6,884 nt of DNA, from NCBI GenBank assembly GCA_021824055.1, contig JAKALV010000177.1:1-6884 (forward strand). The letters are read 5' to 3'. The stretch is from Acidobacteriota bacterium. Lineage in GTDB: Bacteria > Acidobacteriota > Vicinamibacteria > Vicinamibacterales > SCN-69-37. The stretch's first letter is position 1, and the number at the start of each line of letters is the position of its first letter. Under the pieces are notes generated by a model that worked only from the letters and a program-made list of their open reading frames with translations, was not told the DNA's origin and made no database searches. The position numbers and the translations under genes were made by a program. Below, piece by piece: positions 1-5,851 of this stretch.

Positions 1-2
1 TT

Positions 3-132
3 AAAGGGGCAAAGGGGCAAAGGGCCAAAGAGGCAATGAAGAGCAAGGGCTCAGTGACCACCTGAAGCACAGCGTGCCACACGCGTGTCACTGCCCCTTT
101 GCCCCTTTGCCCCTTTGTCTCTTTGTCTCTTT
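3..132. repeat. Inverted array of 8-bp repeats downstream of truA
   Basis: The left arm starts with AAAGGGGC at 3-10 and 11-18, then AAAGGGCC at 19-26 and AAAGAGGC at 27-34, then degenerates through a 10-bp unit (35-44) and AAGGGCTC (45-52). The right arm is the reverse complement type: GCCCCTTT three times (93-100, 101-108, 109-116) and GTCTCTTT twice (117-124, 125-132). Between the arms an inner stem pairs CAGTGAC (52-58) with GTCACTG (87-93), and a 5-bp hairpin GCGTG/CACGC (72-76 and 80-84) has a 3-nt loop. The ends TTAAA (1-5) and TTTAA (131-135) are also complementary, so the element may begin at or beyond the left edge. The last unit overlaps the truA stop codon by one base. No ORF is supported here. 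As RNA from truA it would form a large imperfect hairpin. I recognise no named repeat family. Confidence 0.85.
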
Positions 133-869
133 TAATACCTGACGCCCATGAGCGTCAGCCCCTGTGGCGGCGCGGTCTTTCCCGCCGCGTCGCGGCTGCG
201 GGCCTCGATGATGTCCGGGATCGAGTCGGCGCGGCGGTGACCGGCCCCCACTTCCATCAGCGTCCCGGCGATGATGCGCACCATGTGGCGCAGGAAGCCA
301 TCACCCGCGGCGTCAAGCAGCAGTTCACCGCCACGGTCGGTCAGCGTGAGCCGCTCGAGCGTGCGCGTCGTGTCGGTGATCGTCGTTCCGCTGGCCTGGA
401 AGCTCGCGAAGTCGTGCGTGCCCGACAGCGATTCAGCGGCCTGCTGCATGGCCCGCACGTCCAGCGGCCAGGGCACGTGCCAGGCGAAGTGACGATCGAA
501 CGGCGACAGGACGGGCGCCGTCACCATGCGATAGCGGTACGCCTTCCCCGTCGCGTGAAACCGCGCGTGAAACCCCATGCGCGCTTCCACCACTTCGAGC
601 ACGCGAATCGCCGGCGGCAGGCGCATGTTGAGCGCGCGTTGCACGGACAGCGGCGAATGCTCGAACTCCACGTTGACGCTGGCCACCTGCCCCATCGCGT
701 GGACGCCCGAGTCGGTGCGTCCGGCCCCCGAAATCGTCGGCGGCACCCCGCCGGTCAAATGCGCAAACGCCTCTTCAACGACCTGCTGGATGGCGAGCGC
801 ATTGGTCTGCCGCTGCCAACCCGCGTAGTCGGTGCCGTCATAAGTCAAAGTTAACTTGAGAGTGCGCAT
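132..869 (-). CDS. truA: tRNA pseudouridine synthase A
   Basis: TruA isomerises uridines 38-40 in the anticodon stem-loop of many tRNAs to pseudouridine, in the cytoplasm. The 245-residue product has the family landmarks in order: an N-terminal LTYDGTDYAGWQRQ segment (residues 8-21), the catalytic GAGRTDSGVHA motif (48-58) with nucleophile Asp53, the HARFHATGKAYRYR segment (101-114) that supplies the conserved active-site Tyr, FLRHMVR with the following IIAGTLMEVG (192-208), and C-terminal PPQGL (234-238). Length is close to the usual 245-270 residues and the protein looks complete. The ATG at 867-869 fits the family N-terminus, but no Shine-Dalgarno sequence precedes it: the bases directly upstream belong to the 8-bp-period repeat array. 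The stop is TAA. truA lies 169 bp downstream of pyrE on the same strand, so it may depend on read-through from pyrE or on a promoter inside the array that I cannot identify. Confidence 0.96.
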   Translation of the reverse strand: MRTLKLTLTYDGTDYAGWQRQTNALAIQQVVEEAFAHLTGGVPPTISGAGRTDSGVHAMGQVASVNVEFEHSPLSVQRALNMRLPPAIRVLEVVEARMGFHARFHATGKAYRYRMVTAPVLSPFDRHFAWHVPWPLDVRAMQQAAESLSGTHDFASFQASGTTITDTTRTLERLTLTDRGGELLLDAAGDGFLRHMVRIIAGTLMEVGAGHRRADSIPDIIEARSRDAAGKTAPPQGLTLMGVRY

Positions 870-871
870 GA

Positions 872-1040
872 ATCTGGTTAGCTGATTATCTGGTGAGCTG
901 ACTATTGGAATCGGGCTATTTGGAGATCGGGCTATTCGGATCCGGCCATCGGAGTGGTGGTCGCCAAATAGTCAAATATCCAAATAGCCCGATTCCAATA
1001 GTCAGCTCACCAGATCGCAGATAGCCAGATTCAGAGACTC
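872..1040. repeat. 8-bp-period inverted repeat array between pyrE and truA
   Basis: The whole pyrE-truA gap is built of units about 8 bp long. The left arm reads ATCTGGTT (872-879), AGCTGATT (880-887), ATCTGGTG (888-895), AGCTGACT (896-903), a 6-bp ATTGGA (904-909), ATCGGGCT (910-917), ATTTGGAG (918-925), ATCGGGCT (926-933) and ATTCGGAT (934-941). The right arm reads CCAAATAG (964-971), TCAAATAT (972-979), CCAAATAG (980-987), CCCGATTC (988-995), CAATAG (996-1001), TCAGCTCA (1002-1009), CCAGATCG (1010-1017), CAGATAG (1018-1024), CCAGATTC (1025-1032) and AGAGACTC (1033-1040). The right arm mirrors the left, including the two short 6-bp units. Both arms share a core perfect inverted repeat, listed separately. 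The array starts three bases from the truA start codon and ends inside the pyrE stop codon. No ORF is supported. I recognise no named family. Confidence 0.85.
888..1015. repeat. Perfect 37-bp inverted repeat (hairpin core)
   Basis: Bases 888-924 are the exact reverse complement of 979-1015 (37 of 37). Inward, after a symmetric 5-nt by 5-nt internal loop (925-929 against 974-978), a further stem pairs 930-939 with 964-973 at 8 of 10 positions, leaving a loop of about 24 nt (940-963). Outward, 869-887 and 1016-1033 still match imperfectly with a one-base length difference. In the pyrE-truA transcript this would be a very stable hairpin of over 50 bp. It could end transcription after pyrE, be cut by a double-strand RNase, or hide the truA start region. 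It lacks a run of T at the foot, so it is not a textbook intrinsic terminator. Confidence 0.9.
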
Positions 1041-1608
1041 AGACTCGCGAGCCGGGCTTTGTCACCGGCGAGCCGGCGGCGCAGAGCGGACACGCGTCGG
1101 GCTCGTACGTCGGCAACGTCAGCGCCGCGAGCGAGTGGTACGGCACGCCGAGATTCGACGTGCCACCGGAGCGGTCGATGATCGATCCGGCCGCCACTAC
1201 CGTCGCGCCGGCGGCCTTCGCCACCTCGATCGTCTCGCGCGTGGACAACCCGGTGGTCACCACGTCTTCAATCACGATCACGCGATCCGATGTCGACAGG
1301 GTGAAGCCGCGGCGCAGCGCCAGCACTTTCTCCTGGCGCTCGGCAAAGATCGCCCGGACGCCCAGCGCGCGCGCCACCTCATGGCCGATGATCAGCCCGC
1401 CAAGCGCGGGCGACAGCACCACGTTGCTGCCGTGCGCTTTCAGCTGAGCACCCAGCGCGCGGCCGAGCTGTTCGGCCCGCGTCGGATCCTGCAGCACGAG
1501 CGCGCACTGCAGGTACCCCGTACTGTGCAGACCCGACGACAGCTTGAAATGTCCCTCGAGCAGTGCGCCGGCGGCGCGAAACAGATTCAGTGTTGCGGCG
1601 CTGTCCAC
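1039..1608 (-). CDS. pyrE: Orotate phosphoribosyltransferase
   Basis: PyrE joins orotate to PRPP to give orotidine 5'-monophosphate, the fifth step of de novo UMP synthesis, in the cytoplasm. The 189-residue product shows the family N-terminus GALLEGHFKLSSGLHS (14-29), the orotate-site region ending in FAERQEKVLALRRGF (88-102), and the PRPP-binding loop VIVIEDVVTTGLS (110-122) with the acidic pair Glu114-Asp115. The tail carries a CPLC pair (Cys173, Cys176) followed by KPGSR, as seen in the PyrE branch that keeps a Cys-x-x-Cys near the C-terminus. The start is GTG at 1606-1608, chosen because it gives the family N-terminus and has GGGAG nine bases upstream. The gene begins only 16 bp after the S9 peptidase stop, which suggests co-transcription and perhaps translational coupling. 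The TGA stop lies within the last unit of the repeat array that separates it from truA. Confidence 0.95.
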   Translation of the reverse strand: MDSAATLNLFRAAGALLEGHFKLSSGLHSTGYLQCALVLQDPTRAEQLGRALGAQLKAHGSNVVLSPALGGLIIGHEVARALGVRAIFAERQEKVLALRRGFTLSTSDRVIVIEDVVTTGLSTRETIEVAKAAGATVVAAGSIIDRSGGTSNLGVPYHSLAALTLPTYEPDACPLCAAGSPVTKPGSRV

Positions 1609-1617
1609 GTGATCGAG

Positions 1618-1622
1618 CTCCC
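1618..1622 (-). promoter_or_regulatory. Ribosome binding site of pyrE
   Basis: Read on the minus strand, GGGAG lies nine bases before the GTG start of pyrE, within the 16-bp gap after the S9 peptidase stop codon. It supports the GTG start over any downstream ATG. Its position in the gap means that ribosomes ending on the peptidase gene finish next to it. Confidence 0.65.
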
Positions 1623-1624
1623 GT

Positions 1625-4138
1625 CTACTTCTTCAGCCTGAGGTTGTCTTCGAACAACTTGAAGATGCGCTTGTACTCATCCGCCCAGCTGGTCTCTTCG
1701 GTGAAACCATGATTTTCCACCGGATACGGCGCGATCGACCAGTTCTCCTTGCGAAGCTCGATCAGCCGCTGCACGAGACGCACTGAGTCCTGGAAGAACA
1801 CGTTCGTGTCGACCATGCCCTGCAGAATGAGCAGCGGCCCCTTCAGCCCTTCCGCGAAATAGATCGGCGAGCTCCGGCGGTAGGCTTCCATGTCGTTGGT
1901 CGGCACGTTGAGGATGTCGGACGTGTAGCCGTGGTTGTAGTGCGCCCAGTCGGTCACCGGCCGCAGCGCCGCGCCGGCGGCAAACACATCCGGCGTGGTG
2001 AACATCGCCATCAGCGTGATGAAGCCGCCGTAGCTGCCGCCATAAACGCCGATGCGCTTCGGATTCACCTTTTCGGTTGCCACCAGGAACTTCGCGCCGT
2101 CCACCACATCGTCCAGATCCTTGCCGCCCATGTGACGGTAGATCGCGGTGCGCCAGTCGCGGCCGTAGCCCGAGCTCGCGCGGTAGTCGGGGTCGAGCAC
2201 GACATAGCCCTTCGACGCGAGCATGTTGTTGAACATGTACTCGCGGTAGTACGTGGACCAGTACTTGTGCGCGTTCTGCAGATAGCCGGCGCCGTGCACG
2301 AAGATCACCGCCGGCTTCCTCGGATCGCGCTTCGCGCCGATCATCTCCGGCGTGTACAGGCGCGCGTAGACGTCCTTGCCGTCGCGCGTCGTGTAGGTGA
2401 TCACCTTCGGATCGATCCACGTGAAGTTCCGCCATTCCTCGGTGGGCGTCATGGTCACCTGCGTGGCTTTGGCGCCGGCGGTGAACGGCATCACGTACAC
2501 TTCGGGCGGCTTCGTGCTGTACGAGTAGATCAGCGCCAGCGACTGCTCGTCGGGCGACACCGTCGCCTCGTTCGAGCCGGTCATCGTCGTGATCTTCGTG
2601 CGCGGTCCGCCGTCAACGCTCATCGTGTAGAAATGGCGCTCGCCCGGATGGACTTCGTTCGTCGTGATGAAGAGCTTCGTCTTGTCGCCCGAAAGCTCGG
2701 CCGACGTCACTTCCCACGGCCCCGACGTGAGCGCCACCGCCGTGGGCTGCGCCGCCGACACATCGAGGGCGTAGATGTGCATCCAGCCCGCTTTCTCCGC
2801 CATGAACAGGATGCGTTTGCTGTCGCCGAGCCACGTGAAGCCCCCGCCGCCGCCAAAGCCGCCGCCGCCCGCGCCGGCCACGCGGACCGACTGCTCGCGG
2901 ATCCACGCATCGTCATGGTACGCATCGAGCACCTGAGCCTTGCCGGTGGCGGGATCGAGCCGCAGGTACCAGCGGTCCTTGTTGTCCTCGGACGTGGCGG
3001 CCACCACCGTGTTCGCGCCGTCGGGCGACACTTCGGGCGCGCCCCAGTCCACGATGCGCGCGGCCGCGGAGTTGAGTTCCGTGCCGCCGAACGTCGAGCT
3101 GTCGGCCCACACCGTCGTGCCATCCTTCAGATTGAGGATCGCGAGCTTGCGCACCGGCTGCGCATCGCCGACGTCCGAACGGCCAGGAATCATCTCGGGA
3201 AAGGCGGACGCCGTGACGTAGTTCGGTACGTCCTGGCCGCGGGCGGGCACGGCAGGCCGCTCGAGCACGTTAATGTAAACGAAGTTCTCATCGCTCGACA
3301 GCACAAGATCCGACACCGACTGGCGGTCGGCCAGAGTGAACCGCGGCAGCGGCAGGGGCGCGGGCCCGCCCGCGGCACCGCCCCGCCCTCCGCGACCGCC
3401 GGCCCCACCGGCTCGCTGCGCCGCCTGGTTGCGGACGAACTCGATCAGGTTCGCCTGTTCCTGCCTGAGCAGTTTCTGCGCTTCGGTCAACTCAGCCGCC
3501 TGAGCCGCCGCGCCTCCCCGCCCACCGGAACCCTCCGAACCCTCCGAACCTCCCGAACCGTTCGTCACGTCCGTGAGCTGCACGAATGCCGGCGATGCGG
3601 CGCCGCCGTTCAGTGAAATGAGATACAGGTTGTTCTCGCGCATGAACGTCACGGCGGTTTCGTTGCGCACCCACCGCGGATTCGACTCGGCCGCGGCGGT
3701 GCGGATCAGCACGTGCCGCGTGCCCGTGGCGCCGTCGATGATGACGATGTCGCCGTTCTCGACGGCGAGCGCGCGCGTGTGCGCGCGATCCCACCGGCCT
3801 GAGATGGGCAGCGCGATCTCGCGGACCTGCTGATCGGTGAGCTTGGTCAGTCCCGAGCCGTCCTTCTTGACCGACCAGGTTGAGGCGCGGTCCTCGCCGG
3901 GCTTCTGCCAGGAGAAGTAAATGGTCGAAGAATCGCGCGACCAGCGCACGGCCGACGGCGGGTTGCCGACCAGCTTCGGCCCGCGCATGATGCCGTCGAT
4001 CGACAGCATGGGCATGCCTGGCGGCACGGGCGCCACGGTTCGTACCGCGTCGAGCGCAGGGACCTGCTGGCCGGGCGTGGCCAGGACGAACGTGCCGGCA
4101 GCGGCACAGATTCCGAGAACGGCAAGAAGTCGGCGCAT
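1625..4138 (-). CDS. Secreted S9-family (DPP IV-like) serine peptidase
   Basis: This is a prolyl-oligopeptidase-clan enzyme of 837 residues, probably cutting peptides outside the cytoplasm. Residues 1-20 form a Sec-type signal peptide (MRR, a hydrophobic stretch, likely cut after VLA). Residues about 45-580 are a beta-propeller: FTWLGDSKRILFMAEKAGW (434-452), then an LTSGPWEV-like stretch (470-477) and ERHFYTMSVDGG (500-511), match the DPP IV N-terminal domain. The alpha/beta-hydrolase domain follows, with VIFVHGAGY (611-619), the nucleophile motif GGSYGG with Ser702, Asp777 in GMVDT and His810 in ENHGF, so the triad is intact. A Gly-rich segment with a helical centre (about 194-260) and a second Gly run (421-433) sit in propeller loops. 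I do not see the DWVYEEE-type double-Glu motif that anchors the peptide N-terminus in classical DPP IV, so dipeptidyl activity is not assured. The ATG at 4136-4138 was chosen because it opens the signal peptide; the frame stays open upstream but there runs antisense to the next gene. A weak AGAGAG lies eight bases before it. Confidence 0.9.
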   Translation of the reverse strand: MRRLLAVLGICAAAGTFVLATPGQQVPALDAVRTVAPVPPGMPMLSIDGIMRGPKLVGNPPSAVRWSRDSSTIYFSWQKPGEDRASTWSVKKDGSGLTKLTDQQVREIALPISGRWDRAHTRALAVENGDIVIIDGATGTRHVLIRTAAAESNPRWVRNETAVTFMRENNLYLISLNGGAASPAFVQLTDVTNGSGGSEGSEGSGGRGGAAAQAAELTEAQKLLRQEQANLIEFVRNQAAQRAGGAGGRGGRGGAAGGPAPLPLPRFTLADRQSVSDLVLSSDENFVYINVLERPAVPARGQDVPNYVTASAFPEMIPGRSDVGDAQPVRKLAILNLKDGTTVWADSSTFGGTELNSAAARIVDWGAPEVSPDGANTVVAATSEDNKDRWYLRLDPATGKAQVLDAYHDDAWIREQSVRVAGAGGGGFGGGGGFTWLGDSKRILFMAEKAGWMHIYALDVSAAQPTAVALTSGPWEVTSAELSGDKTKLFITTNEVHPGERHFYTMSVDGGPRTKITTMTGSNEATVSPDEQSLALIYSYSTKPPEVYVMPFTAGAKATQVTMTPTEEWRNFTWIDPKVITYTTRDGKDVYARLYTPEMIGAKRDPRKPAVIFVHGAGYLQNAHKYWSTYYREYMFNNMLASKGYVVLDPDYRASSGYGRDWRTAIYRHMGGKDLDDVVDGAKFLVATEKVNPKRIGVYGGSYGGFITLMAMFTTPDVFAAGAALRPVTDWAHYNHGYTSDILNVPTNDMEAYRRSSPIYFAEGLKGPLLILQGMVDTNVFFQDSVRLVQRLIELRKENWSIAPYPVENHGFTEETSWADEYKRIFKLFEDNLRLKK
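3523..3558. repeat. 9-bp tandem repeat inside the peptidase gene
   Basis: Four in-frame 9-bp units, CACCGGAAC, CCTCCGAAC, CCTCCGAAC and CTCCCGAAC, lie head to tail. On the coding strand they encode the Gly-Ser-Gly-Gly-Ser-Glu-Gly type linker at about residues 195-206 of the S9 peptidase. Because the unit length is a multiple of three, copy changes would lengthen or shorten the linker without a frameshift. It opens a longer low-complexity insert that ends in a Gly-Arg-rich stretch near residue 258. Confidence 0.8.
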
Positions 4139-4203
4139 TGTTTGCACTCTCTGAGGCAGGCCGGATGGTCTGTGGATACGACCGCGCCGGACTTTCCGTG
4201 TTG

Positions 4204-4232
4204 CGGGACGAACGGGTCCCGAAAACGGGACG
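4204..4232. promoter_or_regulatory. Operator-like half-site cluster in the divergent region
   Basis: The half-site CGGGAC occurs at 4204-4209 and 4226-4231, with its inverse GTCCCG between them at 4216-4221. The last two form a perfect 6-bp palindrome with a 4-base AAAA spacer. The direct copies extend to CGGGACG and lie exactly 22 bp apart, about two helical turns, as expected for a regulator binding one DNA face. The cluster lies just below the candidate -10 of the peptidase promoter and upstream of the TolC start, so one regulator could act on both genes. The regulator is not in this window. Confidence 0.45.
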
Positions 4233-4233
4233 T

Positions 4234-4243
4234 AGTATAGCAA
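4234..4243 (-). promoter_or_regulatory. Candidate extended -10 promoter for the S9 peptidase
   Basis: Read on the minus strand, TTGCTATACT contains a TGn extension followed by TATACT, one base away from the TATAAT consensus. No -35 hexamer is seen at 16-18 bp upstream, as is usual for extended -10 promoters. Transcription would start near 4227, inside the CGGGAC/GTCCCG cluster, giving a leader of about 90 bases before the ATG at 4138. This rests on one motif in a short region. Confidence 0.4.
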
Positions 4244-4246
4244 CCT

Positions 4247-4252
4247 GGGGAG
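4247..4252 (+). promoter_or_regulatory. Ribosome binding site of the TolC-family gene
   Basis: GGGGAG lies seven bases before the ATG at 4260. It is the best Shine-Dalgarno match in the window and fixes the start just ahead of the signal peptide. Confidence 0.7.
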
Positions 4253-4259
4253 CACGCAC

Positions 4260-5843
4260 ATGCCGACGTCAACGATTCGACGCGCTGTTTTCTTCCTGCT
4301 CACGGCCGCGCTGGCCGCGGGTCCCGTGAGCGCCGTGGATACGATGGCACAGTCCGCGGCACCGTCCGGATCCGGCCAGGCCGCGCCGGCGGGCGCCGCC
4401 GCGACGATGCCGCTCTCGATGCAGCAGGCCGTCGATCTGGCGCTCGAGGCCAATCTCGGCTTGAAGGCCGACCGGATCGCGCCGGCCATCTCGGCGCAGG
4501 ATTCGGCGCGGGCCCGGGCCCTGTTCATTCCCACTTTCAGCTCGGGATTCCAGCGCAACACCCGGGATCAGATTCCGTCGAGCTTCGTCGAGTCGACGAG
4601 TTCCGTGGTGACGAGCAGCAGCGTGGGCGTGGGCGCCGGCGTGTCGCAGCTCCTGCCGTGGTACGGCGGCAACTACCAGATCAACTGGTCGGGCGGCCGG
4701 AGCCAGACCACGGCCACGTCAACGTTCAATCCGCAGCTGAGCTCGACGTTCTCCGCCACATTCAGCCAGCCGCTCCTGCGGAATTTCCGGACCGACGCGG
4801 CGCGCGCCAACCTCAAGACGGCGACGCGGCAGCAGCAGATCACCGACGTCAACCTGCTCGACCAGATCGCGCAGACCGAGCGCGCCACGCGCCTCTCGTA
4901 TCTCGCGCTCATCGTCGCCATTCAGAACCGGTCGGTGGCGCAGCAGAACCTCGACGTGGCCAACGCGTCGCTGCGCAACACCCGCGCGCGCGTGGAAGTC
5001 GGCGTGACCGCGCCGGCCGACATCGTCGACGCCGAGGCCTCGGTAGCGAGCAATGAAGAGGCCCTGATCGTGGCCGAAAGCAACATCGAGAGCCAGATGG
5101 ATCAGCTGCGCCGGCTGATCTTCGATCCGTCGCGGCCCGACTACTGGACGGTGCGGATCCAGCCGACCGACACGGTGACCGTCGAACCGCGGGCGATCAA
5201 CGTGGAAGAGGCCGTGAAGACGGCGCTCGAACAGCGCACCGACCTGATCAACGCGCGCAAGAGCCTCGAGATCACCTCGATCAACATCGACCTGCTGCAC
5301 AACTCCGCGCTGCCGGCGGTCGATCTCAAGGTCAGCTACACGGGCTCGGGGCTGGCCGGCACGCAGCTCGCCTACGCGAACACGTTCCCCCCGCAGATCA
5401 TCAGCCAGACGTCGCGGGGCTTCGGTGGCGCGCTGGGCGATTCGTTCACGAACGCGTACCCCGCCTGGTCGTACGGCGTGCAGGTCTCGTATCCGATCGG
5501 CAAGAGCGATTCGGAGGCGTCCCTCGCGCGCGCCGAGCTTCAGAAGCGGCAGGCCGAGCTGCAGCTGCGCGACCTCGAGCTTCAGGTCGCCACGCAGGTG
5601 CGGGACGCCGCGCGCCAGGTGGAGACCAACTTCAAGCGCGTCCAAGCCTCGCACGCGTCCCTGCAGGCGCAGGAGAAACGCCTCGAGGCCGAGCAGAAGC
5701 GCTTCGACGTCGGCACGTCGGACACCTTCAAGCTGTTCCAGGTGCAGCGCGACGTCGCCGCCGCGCGCGTGAGCGACCTGCAGTCCATGCTCGCGTATTC
5801 GCAGGCGCTCATCAATCTTGACGCGGTGCAGAAGATCCGATAG
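4260..5843 (+). CDS. TolC-family outer membrane efflux protein
   Basis: TolC-type proteins are trimeric outer-membrane channels with a periplasmic alpha-helical barrel that complete RND, ABC (MacAB) or MFS export pumps. The 527-residue product has a Sec signal peptide (IRR, hydrophobic core, likely cut after VSA at residue 25) and an Ala/Gly/Ser-rich stretch to about residue 48. Two internally similar OEP halves follow, opening at LSMQQAVDLALEANLGL (52-68) and again at INVEEAVKTALEQRTDLI (about 312-329). Both continue into long Gln/Ala/Arg-rich coiled-coil helices and Ser/Thr/Gly-rich strands (for example SSSVGVGAGVSQLLPWYGG) that would form the membrane barrel. It is somewhat longer than E. 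coli TolC (493 residues). The ATG is set by the GGGGAG site and the signal peptide. No membrane-fusion or pump gene lies beside it here: the upstream gene is divergent and the downstream one convergent. The transported substrate therefore cannot be inferred. Confidence 0.93.
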   Translation: MPTSTIRRAVFFLLTAALAAGPVSAVDTMAQSAAPSGSGQAAPAGAAATMPLSMQQAVDLALEANLGLKADRIAPAISAQDSARARALFIPTFSSGFQRNTRDQIPSSFVESTSSVVTSSSVGVGAGVSQLLPWYGGNYQINWSGGRSQTTATSTFNPQLSSTFSATFSQPLLRNFRTDAARANLKTATRQQQITDVNLLDQIAQTERATRLSYLALIVAIQNRSVAQQNLDVANASLRNTRARVEVGVTAPADIVDAEASVASNEEALIVAESNIESQMDQLRRLIFDPSRPDYWTVRIQPTDTVTVEPRAINVEEAVKTALEQRTDLINARKSLEITSINIDLLHNSALPAVDLKVSYTGSGLAGTQLAYANTFPPQIISQTSRGFGGALGDSFTNAYPAWSYGVQVSYPIGKSDSEASLARAELQKRQAELQLRDLELQVATQVRDAARQVETNFKRVQASHASLQAQEKRLEAEQKRFDVGTSDTFKLFQVQRDVAAARVSDLQSMLAYSQALINLDAVQKIR

Positions 5844-5851
5844 CACGCCGG

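Noticed and set aside
6..49. G-quadruplex formed by the GGGG runs
   Set aside because: Only three closely spaced runs of three or more G occur on each strand's arm; the fourth on the plus strand is over 20 bases away. A two-layer form is possible but weak.
1..135. CRISPR array
   Set aside because: Units are 8 bp without spacers and the arms are inverted, not direct repeats separated by unique sequence.
1931..3616. Long plus-strand open frame of 561 codons
   Set aside because: It is the antisense of the S9 peptidase, extremely rich in Arg, His and Val, and shows no domain; such frames are common opposite high-GC genes.
4084..4138. Lipoprotein signal at Cys11 of the S9 peptidase
   Set aside because: The residues before Cys11 (Leu-Gly-Ile) do not fit a lipobox, and the hydrophobic segment continues past the cysteine to a VLA cleavage site.
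4139..4561. N-terminal extension of the S9 peptidase frame by 141 codons
   Set aside because: This part lies antisense to the start and signal peptide of the TolC-family gene, has no peptidase-like sequence, and precedes a clear signal peptide beginning at 4138.
5844..5851. Bidirectional terminator between the convergent genes
   Set aside because: The 8-bp gap and its surroundings show no convincing stem followed by a T run in either direction.
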